A stretch of 64,000 nt of DNA from Nitrospirota bacterium (GCA_021825365.1 JAKAHR010000016.1:1-64000); one strand, 5' to 3'; numbered from the stretch's first letter, positions 1-8,229 are shown. The notes: generated from the sequence alone by a model not told the origin. A program made the numbers and translations.

Positions 1-83
1 TTTGCCTTTTTCTGCATCTTCCGGTATCTTTTCCTCATAGAAAGCGATCTCCTTTTGGTTTTTGGTTTGGCGATCAATTCTAA

Positions 84-1731
84 TTGGAGGTCGCTTCCTA
101 CTTCAACAATTTACGGGGACATCATCCCCTATGGGCCATCGCCAATCAACTACGAGGCGCAATGGACGCGGACGATTTCCGCGATTACATGCTCTCCTTC
201 CTCTTCTTGCGTTATCTCTCGGATAACTACGAAGCCGCCGCCAAGAAGGAGTTAGGGGCTGACTATCCGAAAGTAACAGACGACGAAAAGCGGTCACCCT
301 TGGCTATCTGGTACAAGGCCAACGAAAAAGATGCTACCGACTTCGAGGTGCAAATGCGCCGCAAGGTGCATTATGTAATCAAGCCGGAATATTTGTGGAG
401 CAGTATCGCCGAATTGGCGCGCACTCAGAACGAAGAGTTACTGAAAACGCTGCACAAATGTTTCAAGTACATTGAAGAGGAGTCGTTTCAAAGCACCTTC
501 CAGGGTTTGTTTTCTGAGATAAATCTGGATTCGGAAAAACTCGGCAAGCTTTACACTGACCGTAATGCCAAGCTGTGTACCATCATCACCAAAATCGCCG
601 AGGGCATTGCCAAATTTTCGACAAGTAGCGATATTCTTGGCGATGCCTATGAGTACCTGATCGGCCAGTTTGCCGCTGGTTCAGGCAAGAAGGCGGGCGA
701 GTTTTATACACCCCAGCAGATTTCGAGCATCCTTTCCGCGATTGTAACACTCGACTGCCAAGACCCGACCACGGGCAAAAAGAAAAAGCTGGACAAAGTG
801 CTGGATTTTGCCTGTGGGTCTGGCTCCCTGCTGCTCAATGTGCGCAAACAGCTCGGTCCGCACGGTCTCGGCAAGATCTACGGCCAGGAATCGAACATCA
901 CTACTTACAACCTGGCGCGCAATGAACATGCTGTTGCACGGAGTGAAGGATTCGGAAGTCGAGATTCACCATGGAGACTCTCTGCTTAACGACTGGGCTA
1001 TCCTTAGCGAGCAAAACCCCGCTAAGAAACTCCATTTTGACGCTGTAGTCGCCAATCCACCATTCAGCTACCGCTGGGAACCGAGTGAGTCGATGGGTGA
1101 GGACTTTCGCTTCAAGAGCTACGGGTTAGCTCCAAAATCCGCCGCCGATTTTGCGTTCCTTCTGCACGGCTTTCACTTCCTTGGTAAAGAAGGCACCATG
1201 GCTATTATCCTGCCCCATGGCGTGCTGTTCCGTGGCGGCGCAGAGGAGAAAATCCGCCGCAAGTTGCTGGACGACGGCAATATCGACACGGTGATCGGCC
1301 TGCCTGCAAACCTGTTTTTCTCAACCGGCATTCCGGTTTGCATCCTCGTTTTGAAAAAGTGCAAAATGCCGGACGATGTGCTGTTCATCAACGCCGCAGA
1401 ATATTTCGAGAAGGGCAAGCGTCAAAATCGCCTGCTGCCTGAGCACATCGAAAAGATCGTCTCCACCTATCAGCATCGCACGGAAGAAGAGCGCTACTCC
1501 CGCCGTGTGGAAATGGATGAAATCGCTAAGAACGATTATAACCTCAACATTTCTCGTTATATCAGCATCGCCAAAGCAGAAGAGGAAGTCGATCTCAGTG
1601 CGGTCAATACCGAATTGGTTGTCTTGGAGAAAAATATTAGTCAAGCCACCCAGAAGCACAATGAGTTTCTAAAGGAGCTTGGGTTGCCTCCACTGCCTAT
1701 TGGAAGCCAGGGAACAGACAAAGGCGGGTAA
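84..1731 (+). pseudogene. hsdM: Type I restriction-modification DNA methyltransferase (HsdM), frameshifted
   Basis: The two overlapping frames (84-989 and 808-1731) together spell one N6-adenine methyltransferase subunit. Frame 1 carries the N-terminal helical domain (WAIANQLRGAMDADDFRDYM), GEFYTPQQ and the SAM motif DFACGSGSLL. Frame 2 carries the catalytic motif NPPFSY and the C-terminal target-handling part. The break lies at about 921, where CGCAATGAACATG reads as one extra A compared with the expected NLARMNMLLHG. The frame is closed upstream by TAA at 81-83, leaving TTG at 84 as the start, so the N-terminus may also be damaged. No hsdS or hsdR follows. The frameshift could be a real mutation or a sequencing error. 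The family is clear; the pseudogene status is fairly likely. Confidence 0.85.
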
Positions 1732-1787
1732 GAATAGAGGGAAAAGGCTACTTTATTCATGACTACTGCTGCTCTTAAACTCAGGCT

Positions 1788-1857
1788 TGCAAATGGGGAC
1801 AGGCTGGTTATTCTCCCCCATCACCTCCGTCATCCTCACCGCTCAAGACCTGAAGGC
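1788..1857. repeat. Left copy of 70-bp direct repeat flanking the toxin-antitoxin pair
   Basis: This copy matches 2543-2612 at 68 of 70 positions (offset 755), beginning TGCAAATGGGGACAGGCTGG. The differences are near 1834 and 1837. It lies in the 260-bp gap between hsdM and the antitoxin gene. The GGGGACAGGCT core resembles the short sequence beside the IS4 remnant near 36760. Confidence 0.9.
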
Positions 1858-1934
1858 ATGATGCAGTGGCACCCCTACAGTGTCTCTCTCCCCTCTCCTT
1901 TGGGTGAGGCCGATGGAAAGGAGGGTTGAAATAA

Positions 1935-1988
1935 AGTACTTTTCTGGGGTAATATCATGGTATCTGATAAAGTACTAAAAGGAGTACT
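1935..1988 (+). promoter_or_regulatory. Three AGTACT palindromes upstream of the antitoxin gene
   Basis: AGTACT occurs at 1935-1940, 1971-1976 and 1983-1988, with steps of 36 and 12 bp. The last copy overlaps the ribosome-binding region (GGAG) four bases before the ATG at 1992. Repeated palindromes just before an antitoxin gene are the usual site of autorepression by the antitoxin-toxin complex. The operator role is inferred. Confidence 0.5.
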
Positions 1989-1991
1989 AAA

Positions 1992-2255
1992 ATGAATACC
2001 ATAGCAGCTCAGGAAATCAAGAGGAAAGGAATTTCCGCAGTAGATGAAGCGCTCAAGAATGGTCCTGTTCATGTTATCAAGAACAACCAGCCGCAGTATG
2101 TCGTGATAACCGAGGCACGTTATCAGGAGCTTAAAGAGGCTGAGGACGAGGCATTCAGCGAACGCATACGCAAATCTCTGGCGGATGTGAAGGCAGGGAG
2201 GGTCTGGCGGGGAACGGCGGAAGAGCTGATACGCAAACTTGAGCTTGAAGACTGA
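1992..2255 (+). CDS. Phd/YefM-like antitoxin
   Basis: This 87-residue protein is the DNA-binding antitoxin of a two-gene addiction module. The N-terminal half (NTIAAQEIKRKGISAVDEAL, then VHVIKNNQPQYVVITEARYQEL) has the Phd/YefM pattern: a DNA-binding fold followed by a conserved strand reading 'xVIKNNxPxYVVI'. The C-terminal 30 residues are charged and helical, as expected for the part that wraps and neutralises the toxin. The toxin gene starts five bases after its stop codon. The AGTACT palindromes in front of it are probable operators. The pair lies between two copies of a 70-bp repeat, which suggests it arrived as a cassette. The family name is fairly sure; Phd versus RelB subtype is less so. 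Confidence 0.8.
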   Translation: MNTIAAQEIKRKGISAVDEALKNGPVHVIKNNQPQYVVITEARYQELKEAEDEAFSERIRKSLADVKAGRVWRGTAEELIRKLELED

Positions 2256-2259
2256 AAGG

Positions 2260-2535
2260 ATGTACACGCTTGTCTGGACTTCGCACTTCACGCGTGAAGC
2301 AAAGAAGTTTGCAAAGAGTCACCCCGAATTAAAAAAGAAGTTAGCCGTCGTTCTTCGCGACCTCGAAAAAGACCCGTTTCAGCCCCATCTCAAATGTCAT
2401 CACCTTGAAGGAAAACTTAAAGGCATGCAGGCCGTAAGCATTACCGATGACTACCGCATTACTCTGACCATGGTGATCACAAAAAAGGAGATCCTGCTGC
2501 TCGACATCGGAAGCCATGACGAGGTCTATCGGTGA
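2260..2535 (+). CDS. RelE/ParE-superfamily toxin
   Basis: This 91-residue protein is the toxin partner, most likely a ribosome-dependent mRNA interferase of the RelE/YafQ group. Seen in the sequence: an N-terminal helix pair (FTREAKKFAKSHPELKKKL), a basic middle strand with H-L-E-G-x-L-K, the YRITLTM strand and the C-terminal ILLLDIGSHDEVYR, a pattern typical of 'plasmid stabilisation' toxins. The ATG at 2260 is chosen over an in-frame TTG at 2239 because GAAAGG lies directly before it and it follows the antitoxin stop by four bases. ParE-type gyrase poisoning cannot be excluded from sequence alone. Confidence 0.82.
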   Translation: MYTLVWTSHFTREAKKFAKSHPELKKKLAVVLRDLEKDPFQPHLKCHHLEGKLKGMQAVSITDDYRITLTMVITKKEILLLDIGSHDEVYR

Positions 2536-2542
2536 AGGAGCC

Positions 2543-2612
2543 TGCAAATGGGGACAGGCTGGTTATTCTCCCCCATCACCTCCGTCATGCTTACCGCTCA
2601 AGACCTGAAGGC
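2543..2612. repeat. Right copy of 70-bp direct repeat flanking the toxin-antitoxin pair
   Basis: This is the second copy of the repeat at 1788-1857. It begins eight bases after the toxin stop codon. The unit between the two repeats holds only the toxin-antitoxin genes and their operators. Confidence 0.9.
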
Positions 2613-2655
2613 GGTCGGGGGCGTGGACTACCCTTATCGGCGGGCTTATGCCGTA

Positions 2656-3384
2656 TCAGTTGAGGGTATAGCTGATCGGTATGATCATCTGGGCCTCGAT
2701 CGGAGGCCTGGGGAAGGGCGAGGCATCCCGAACGGCCACGGTCGCATTTTTATCGAGCACCTCGATCCCTGAACTTTCCCTTATAGTAATGTCCCTGGCG
2801 TGCCCGTCGATGCAGACAACAAAGGAGACGATCACCTTCCCCTCCCATCCCCTCTTCCTCGCCATCTTCGGATAGCTCAGCTTCTGCTGGACGAGTCTCC
2901 GTATATAGGCGAAGTGCTCTTTGAGATAGCTCTGTTTCATCGCCTCGCCGGAGACGCCCTTTCCGGGTGAAGAAGAGGCATTCCCCTGCGGCCTGGACGG
3001 GTTTGTTGTGACTGATGAACTATTGCCCGTCGATTGGAGATGTGCGAAAGGAGACCCCCCCGCAGTTGCGGGGGCCTGAGTCTCCGTCGCCGTTTTTTCA
3101 CTGGTCGCCGCAGCCTGCTGCGCAACGGTCTTTAGAGGAACGGGTCCCTGCGTTGCCGCAACAGGCCCCTGCCTGGGCTGTTCCGGCTGCCTGACCTTCA
3201 CCTCCCGGTTTCTCGGCTCAGACGCTGTTTTTGAGGCGCCTCCTGCCGATGTGTCGTCCATGCTGAAATCGATGACAAGGGGCTTGTCAGGACGCGCCAG
3301 CGGGCCGTTCAGAAAGATGAGCAATGACAGCGCAACGATATGGATCACCGAGGAGAAGAGGAACCCTCTGACCTGAGAATTCAT
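2656..3384 (-). CDS. tonB: TonB-family energy transducer
   Basis: This protein couples the inner-membrane proton motive force to an outer-membrane receptor. It has a short cytoplasmic start, one membrane anchor (SSVIHIVALSLLIFL), a long low-complexity periplasmic spacer rich in Pro, Ala, Gln and Ser, and a C-terminal TonB domain of about 85 residues (LSYPKMARKRGWEGKVIVSF through PISYTLN). The ATG at 3384 is chosen because GGAGAAGGG stands just before it; an in-frame ATG at 3432 would add 16 residues. It follows the copper receptor gene closely on the same strand, so the two are probably co-transcribed and dedicated to each other. No exbB or exbD is in the window. Confidence 0.9.
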   Translation of the reverse strand: MNSQVRGFLFSSVIHIVALSLLIFLNGPLARPDKPLVIDFSMDDTSAGGASKTASEPRNREVKVRQPEQPRQGPVAATQGPVPLKTVAQQAAATSEKTATETQAPATAGGSPFAHLQSTGNSSSVTTNPSRPQGNASSSPGKGVSGEAMKQSYLKEHFAYIRRLVQQKLSYPKMARKRGWEGKVIVSFVVCIDGHARDITIRESSGIEVLDKNATVAVRDASPFPRPPIEAQMIIPISYTLN

Positions 3385-3440
3385 CCCTTCTCCTCTGTCT
3401 GAAGGCTCGATCTCTTTCTGATGCGATCTCATCCGGGCTG

Positions 3441-5585
3441 TCAGAAGGTGTACGTTGCCTTGACCCAGAAGGTGCGGCCCGGCTCGTTTATCCGGGTGTT
3501 GGCCGGCACCAGGTAGCCCGGGGCAGCGGCGCCGGTGCGCGACAGGTGTTCGGCGTAGGTCTTGTCAATAAGGTTGTCGATGCCGGCGGTGAGCAGGGCA
3601 TTTTTCATCGGCCTCCATCCGGCATTGATGGAGAAGACGCCGAACCCGGGGGTCTGGCCGATGTCCATGCCGTTCATGACGATGTTGCCCGATCCCACGT
3701 CGAAACGGTCCTGTGATGCCACGATCCTCCACAGGGCGCCGAAAGAGTAGACATGGTTGTCGTATTGGGCCCCCAGCCGGAACTCCAGCGGCTGCTGCTG
3801 GGCGAGGGGCTTATCATCGGTGTCGTTGTTTCCGTGGACGTAGGCCACGGCTGCGGTGGCCGTCCAGGCCGGCGACAGCCGGTAGGCGAGGTCGCCCTCG
3901 AAGCCGTATGTCGTGGCGTCGATATTGCGGGCAACGCCGCTTGGCGCCGGCATCCAGCGGATCAGGATATAGTCGACGATCTTGTTGTAGAACCCGGACA
4001 GCGAGCCGGACCATTCGCCCGCCTTCCAGCTTCCTCCGACATCGAGCTGGGTGGTCTTCTCCGGCTTTAGGTTCATCAATACGCTCTTGCCCGTTGCGTA
4101 CGTCACGGAGGAGGGATCGAGCTTCCCATGCTCCCAGTAATCGGGGAAGCGCTCGCCATGTCCGAGACCCGCAACCCAGGTGACATTCCTGCTGATGCTG
4201 CCCTCGTACCGGATGAAGCCGGAGGGGAGGGTCCTTCTGTCGGTCATGCCGTGGGTGTCGCTCATCGGGGCTGCCATCGGACCGCTGACGACCGCGCACC
4301 CTGTCCCAATATCGTCGGGGATGCCCATGCAGAAGCGCCCGTCCCTGGCCTTGTGGTGATCGACGCGCAGGCCGCCGACCAGCCGGTCGCCGGAGGCCAG
4401 GCTGTGCGCCAATTCGCCGAACAGCCCGATCTGGTCGAGGCGCATGTCCTCAATCCTCCCCTTCCCGAGATAGTTGGCGGTGGCGGCATCTCCGCTCGTC
4501 AACCCCAGCTTGCTGTCGCGGTAGCTGTGGACTTCCTGTTTCGCATCAGCGCCCACGATCAGCTTCGTCTGCGCGGCAAGGCCCAGGGTCGCGGCCAGAC
4601 GGCCGCCGGTGGTGCGGCGATCCACGTTCATCGCCATCACGGTCGCGCCCGGGGTGCGCAGGCTGTAGTTGTCCATCACATGGTCCACGTAGTTGTAGTA
4701 CAGCTGGGCCTCCACCTTCTCGACCAGGCGCGAAAGGTTCTTCTTCTCGAATTTCAGGGCTGCGTTGTTGCGGGCGAACTTGGAGCCGTCCATCCCGCGG
4801 TCGGCATACGCCGCCTTCCCGTCGCTCTTTGCGCCCGACAGTTCGAGTCGCGTATCCTTGTCCGGGGTCCAGCCGATCGCGCCGTTAAGACTCCAGCGGG
4901 TGTAATTCGAATGGACCTTCCTGCCGTCGCCGTCCTTGTAGTCGTCAGAGTGGGAGTTTGTGCCGATCGCCCGGACATAAAACGACTGGTTGCCTGCGGT
5001 AATATCCCCGATTTCGTCATGGCGGCCGAAGCTTCCGCCTACCACATCTGCGTAGAACCTGATCCCCGGCCTTTCAAAGCGTTCGAACTCCCGTTCAAAT
5101 AGCACCACGCCCGCGGAATAGCCCGGACCGCTGGTAACGTTCTGCGGCCCCTTCAGCACGGTCACGCGATCATAGGAATCAGGATACACATAGGCGGTGG
5201 GAGGGTCCATACGGCCTCCGCATCCGCCGAAGATCTGCTGTCCATCGAGGAGGATGCCGAGCCGGGAGCCGGACATGCCCCGAAACACCGGGTCGCCGTC
5301 GGTACCTCCCTTGCGTATGACCGAAAAGCCGGGAACGGTCTTGAGTATGGCCGCCCCGTCCTGCGGAGGGATCGGCTGTTGGGCAGCCTTCGGATCGAAC
5401 TGAACTTCAAGCGGTGTCTCCATCGCCGGGGCAGTGATCACCACCGGTTCGAGTTCATAGGCTGCCGGTGCATCGGTTGCCTTGCTCTCCCTGCTGTCTG
5501 CACATGAGGACGTCACCATGAGTAATTGCAGAAGAAATGCCAGTACTGAAATGGATGATGCGATGATTATCTTTGACAGTTTCAT
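3441..5585 (-). CDS. TonB-dependent outer-membrane copper receptor (OprC/NosA family)
   Basis: This 714-residue protein is an outer-membrane porin-like receptor for copper import. It has a signal sequence (about residues 1-29), a TonB box (EPVVITA, 46-52), a plug domain and a C-terminal beta-barrel ending in the aromatic residue F. The family hallmark FGGCGGRMDPPTAY gives Cys122 and Met126, and DHVMDNY gives His302 and Met304. These match the CxxxM and HxM copper ligands reported for Pseudomonas OprC, with the same 180-residue spacing. The TonB gene lies just downstream and a small secreted protein gene upstream, making a compact copper-acquisition cluster. NosA-type receptors are known to supply copper enzymes such as N2O reductase; no such enzyme is in this window. 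Confidence 0.93.
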   Translation of the reverse strand: MKLSKIIIASSISVLAFLLQLLMVTSSCADSRESKATDAPAAYELEPVVITAPAMETPLEVQFDPKAAQQPIPPQDGAAILKTVPGFSVIRKGGTDGDPVFRGMSGSRLGILLDGQQIFGGCGGRMDPPTAYVYPDSYDRVTVLKGPQNVTSGPGYSAGVVLFEREFERFERPGIRFYADVVGGSFGRHDEIGDITAGNQSFYVRAIGTNSHSDDYKDGDGRKVHSNYTRWSLNGAIGWTPDKDTRLELSGAKSDGKAAYADRGMDGSKFARNNAALKFEKKNLSRLVEKVEAQLYYNYVDHVMDNYSLRTPGATVMAMNVDRRTTGGRLAATLGLAAQTKLIVGADAKQEVHSYRDSKLGLTSGDAATANYLGKGRIEDMRLDQIGLFGELAHSLASGDRLVGGLRVDHHKARDGRFCMGIPDDIGTGCAVVSGPMAAPMSDTHGMTDRRTLPSGFIRYEGSISRNVTWVAGLGHGERFPDYWEHGKLDPSSVTYATGKSVLMNLKPEKTTQLDVGGSWKAGEWSGSLSGFYNKIVDYILIRWMPAPSGVARNIDATTYGFEGDLAYRLSPAWTATAAVAYVHGNNDTDDKPLAQQQPLEFRLGAQYDNHVYSFGALWRIVASQDRFDVGSGNIVMNGMDIGQTPGFGVFSINAGWRPMKNALLTAGIDNLIDKTYAEHLSRTGAAAPGYLVPANTRINEPGRTFWVKATYTF

Positions 5586-5666
5586 TCTTTGAATATCTCC
5601 CTCGGCGGTCAGCGCCTTTGTCTTTTCGTTTCTCCCTGTTTCGTTAGTGCCGGGCGAAAAAAGGTC

Positions 5667-5782
5667 CTGCTTCGAAGTCGTTCTTCTGTCGGTAAGAATC
5701 AGCCGGGCTTAACGGGGGAAAGGTCATAAAAGACCTTTCCGTGTATTCCCCGCAAGACGGTGACCCGACGGCTTCGAAGCAG
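5667..5782. repeat. 11-bp inverted repeat between the small secreted gene and the copper receptor gene
   Basis: CTGCTTCGAAG at 5667-5677 is the exact reverse complement of CTTCGAAGCAG at 5772-5782. The arms enclose the tight hairpin at 5717-5740. The right arm lies inside the last codons or stop region of the small secreted gene. It could fold in mRNA or bind a regulator. Confidence 0.55.
5717..5740 (-). terminator. Perfect 9-bp hairpin, terminator or attenuator before the copper receptor gene
   Basis: GGAAAGGTC and GACCTTTCC pair perfectly around a 6-base loop. No clear T-run follows on the minus strand, so this is more likely an mRNA processing or attenuation structure than a strong terminator. 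It separates the small secreted gene from the receptor gene. Confidence 0.45.
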
Positions 5783-5786
5783 AAAG

Positions 5787-6074
5787 TCAGGCCTGGGGAG
5801 GACGATCTTCCTGAAAGGGCAGATTGAAGAGTTGAACGAGGAAGGTCTGCGGAGAGATGAATTGCAGCGATTCCAGTCGAACCAGACTGAAGGTGTCTTC
5901 ACCACATGCAGGCAGCTCAGCACCTGCCGGACCCGCTCCATCCGTGACGTGGCAGACATCAAGGGTGATGATGTGCGTAATGTCCGATTTGGGGGAGTAC
6001 GACGTTCCAATCGCGAGAGGCGACAATGTCATCAGGCTCATCGCGATCAGTAGCAGTATGCCGAATACTCTCAT
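5787..6074 (-). CDS. Small secreted protein upstream of the copper receptor
   Basis: This 95-residue protein is not assigned to a family. It starts with a clear signal peptide (RVFGILLLIAMSLMTLSPLAIG). The mature part is short and contains two cysteines (LDVCH and LPACGE) and two histidines, so metal binding in the periplasm is possible. It ends with a hydrophobic, aromatic tail (FLVQLFNLPFQ). The frame is open further upstream to 6290, but the ATG at 6074 is chosen because the signal peptide begins there and a promoter lies immediately before it. It precedes the copper receptor gene on the same strand, which suggests a role in copper handling. That role is inferred from position only. Confidence 0.6.
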   Translation of the reverse strand: MRVFGILLLIAMSLMTLSPLAIGTSYSPKSDITHIITLDVCHVTDGAGPAGAELPACGEDTFSLVRLESLQFISPQTFLVQLFNLPFQEDRPPQA

Positions 6075-6083
6075 ACGGGCGAT

Positions 6084-6113
6084 ATTTTGACCGAGGATGG
6101 CGATGGCTGTCAA
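6084..6113 (-). promoter_or_regulatory. Promoter of the copper cluster
   Basis: On the minus strand TTGACA (6113-6108), an 18-base spacer and CAAAAT (6089-6084) precede the ATG at 6074 by nine bases. The leader would be very short and there is no Shine-Dalgarno sequence. Confidence 0.45.
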
Positions 6114-6331
6114 CCTCAAATTATAATTTTGTAAGGCCTGAACGTCATCGAAGTCCTGCCGAAGGGGAGATGTCTTACACAGGGCCGCCGACCCTGATGT
6201 TCGGCTTGCGGCGACCCGGACGATTCCATTACCATAGTTCATCCGAAGAGGCGTGTCCGGTCCTGAGGGTGGTTTTCTCTTTATCATCATTCGAGGCGGC
6301 TTCTTTCGTAACCGTAGCGGAGTGAGGTGTC

Positions 6332-7027
6332 ATGATCCCCTGGGAGTTGCTCGGCAGTGCGCAGATATCCGGAAGCGGCGAAAAGCTCTGCCTGTTCAGG
6401 CGGGGCAGGGAGTTTTCGATAAGGGTGAACGGCTGTGAGCTCATGAACAGCCGTGCACACGGATCAGAGGATGCCCTTGCGGACCTCGCCTGTGCAAGGA
6501 TAGCCGACCGGGACCGCGCCCATGTCCTGATCGGCGGGCTGGGCATGGGATATACCGCTGCAGCGGCTCTGCGCCGCCTCGGGTCCGGGAGCCGGGTGGT
6601 TGTGGCGGAACTGGTGCCGGCGGTCGTGGAATGGAACAGAGAGTTCCTTGCGGACCTTGCCGGCCGTCCCCTTCAGGATCCCCGGGTGACTGTGCAGGAG
6701 GCGGACGTTGCCGGGATTCTCCGGACCGGGCACGGGGCCTTTGACATGATACTCCTGGACGTGGATAATGGCCCCGCCGGTCTGACCCGGAAGGCGAACG
6801 ACTGGCTCTATTCCCCGTCCGGGCTGGAGGCAGCCTATACGGCGCTGACGCCGGGAGGCGTATTGGCTGTATGGTCAGCCGTACCGGATAGCGCGTTCAC
6901 CAAACGTCTCAGCCGGGCCGGCTTCAGGGTTGAAGAGGTCCGTGTGCGCGCGAGAGGTTCCGGAGGCGGGGGCCGCCACACGATCTGGCTCGCCCGGAGC
7001 AGGACCCCTGCAGGGCCGGGACCATGA
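6332..7027 (+). CDS. Spermidine-synthase-like SAM-fold methyltransferase
   Basis: This 231-residue protein has the Rossmann fold of the spermidine/spermine synthase group. The binding loop GGLGMGYTAAAAL is at about 69-81, followed by an acidic residue in VVVAELVP, the DVDNG segment in 'MILLDVDNGP', and TPGGVLAVWS. Many proteins of this group are not polyamine synthases; the substrate here cannot be read. The start ATG at 6332 is preceded by GGAGTGAGGTG. It stands alone on the plus strand, diverging from the copper cluster and converging on the arsenic operon with a 27-base gap. The C-terminus is Gly- and Arg-rich (RARGSGGGGRH). Confidence 0.75.
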   Translation: MIPWELLGSAQISGSGEKLCLFRRGREFSIRVNGCELMNSRAHGSEDALADLACARIADRDRAHVLIGGLGMGYTAAAALRRLGSGSRVVVAELVPAVVEWNREFLADLAGRPLQDPRVTVQEADVAGILRTGHGAFDMILLDVDNGPAGLTRKANDWLYSPSGLEAAYTALTPGGVLAVWSAVPDSAFTKRLSRAGFRVEEVRVRARGSGGGGRHTIWLARSRTPAGPGP

Positions 7028-7054
7028 ATGTGTCCCCCTCATGTGCCGGTCGCC

Positions 7055-8218
7055 TTACTTTCCGAAAGGGCAGACCGGGTAGGTGCATACCCCGCACTTC
7101 ATGCACAGCCCCCCGTGTCCCAGTTCCGCCAGTTCCCTCCGCCCGATCTTTTCACCGGCCAGGACCCTCGGGAGTACGAGGTCGAAGATAGTCGTCTTTG
7201 CGTACATGCCGCAGGCGGGTATGCCGAGGATCGGGATATCGCCGAGATATGCAGCCAGGAACATCGCGCCGGGAAGGACTGCGGAGCCGTAGGTGATATC
7301 AGCCGCCCCCAGCTTTCTGATCGCGAACCTCGTCACATCATCAGGGTCGACAGACATCCCCCCCGTCGTGATGAGAAGGTCAGCGCCGGCATCCATCAAC
7401 TCCCTCAGCCGTGCCTCGATGGATGATTCATCATCAGGCGCATAGTATATCCCGACAACCTCGCCCCCGTATGCCTTCACCTTCTCCGTGATGATCGGTC
7501 CGAAGGCGTCCTTTATCCTCCCGTGGTACACCTCATTGCCGGTGATGACCACCCCGGCCCTGGGTTTTCTCAAGGCCTTTACCTCGATGATGCCCCTGAC
7601 CTCTTCTCTTCCCGATTTCGGGTCCTGGATTTCGATTTCCCCGGTTTCTGTCGCAGGGGCAGGGTCGCCCTGCCTTCCTGATGAGGGCGAGGAAACCTCG
7701 CCCCTACATTTCGCGATCCTCACCGCTTCCCCGACCACCGCCCTCTTTACCACCAGGGGTATCGCCCGCGTGCCGGCCACGGTCTGACCCTTTTTCACCA
7801 GGGTGTTGTTGTGGAGCGTTGCGCACATGACATCACCGAGCATGTTGAGGGCAAGGAGAGAGTCCTTATCGATCTTCAGGAGCCCGTCGGTCCCGGCGAT
7901 GATCGTTATCTTGCCCTCCCGGGGCTCCCCCTTTATCCGTACCCCTTCCCCCATGAGTGCATGTGCAAGGCCATAGGCAGCCTCATCCTCGTGCATCTCG
8001 TCATCCGAGATATGCAGCACAAAGAGATGCTCCTTGCCCAGCCGCTGCAGGTGGCAGACATCCTCCGGCCTGATGACATGCCCCTTCCTGAAGGCACATC
8101 CCTTGAACTCTCCCGGCCGGATCTCGGTTATGTCATGGGCGAGCACCGTGCCTATGGCCTTGGTCACCGCCAGTTTCTTTGTCCCGGGGGCATGATTCTC
8201 CTGTAATGAATCACACAT
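7055..8218 (-). CDS. Molybdopterin-binding (MoeA/MogA-like) protein with a C-terminal cysteine cluster
   Basis: This 387-residue protein contains the molybdopterin-binding fold: GVVITGNEVYHGRI, ADLLITTGGMSVDPDD and LPGAMFLAAYLGDIPILGIP match the MoCF_biosynth domain in its C-terminal half. The N-terminal half resembles the MoeA-type beta region. It ends with CMKCGVCTYPVCPFG, four cysteines that could bind iron-sulfur or zinc. The ATG at 8218 follows AGGAGG at ideal spacing. It is the last gene of the arsenic operon, 11 bases after the Acr3-ModE fusion. A palindromic repeat is inserted in frame (7653-7711) between the two halves. Proteins of this kind commonly lie beside ModE-like regulators; whether this one makes or only senses Mo cofactor is open. 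Confidence 0.82.
   Translation of the reverse strand: MCDSLQENHAPGTKKLAVTKAIGTVLAHDITEIRPGEFKGCAFRKGHVIRPEDVCHLQRLGKEHLFVLHISDDEMHEDEAAYGLAHALMGEGVRIKGEPREGKITIIAGTDGLLKIDKDSLLALNMLGDVMCATLHNNTLVKKGQTVAGTRAIPLVVKRAVVGEAVRIAKCRGEVSSPSSGRQGDPAPATETGEIEIQDPKSGREEVRGIIEVKALRKPRAGVVITGNEVYHGRIKDAFGPIITEKVKAYGGEVVGIYYAPDDESSIEARLRELMDAGADLLITTGGMSVDPDDVTRFAIRKLGAADITYGSAVLPGAMFLAAYLGDIPILGIPACGMYAKTTIFDLVLPRVLAGEKIGRRELAELGHGGLCMKCGVCTYPVCPFGK
7653..7711. repeat. REP-like double palindrome inserted in frame in a coding sequence
   Basis: Two adjoining hairpins are seen: GGCAGGGTCGCCCTGCC (about 7658-7674) and GGGCGAGGAAACCTCGCCC (7684-7702), followed by TACATTT. The form 'TGTAGGGGCGAGG...CCTCGCCC' is typical of dispersed intergenic repeats. 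Here it lies inside the molybdopterin-binding gene and adds about 20 residues (from CRGEVSSP to PAPATE) without breaking the frame. Confidence 0.75.
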
Positions 8219-8229
8219 AAAGACCTCCT

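Noticed and set aside
5699-6010. Alternative minus frame opposite or overlapping the small secreted protein
   Set aside because: It has no signal peptide or motif, while the other frame begins with a clear signal peptide right after a promoter.
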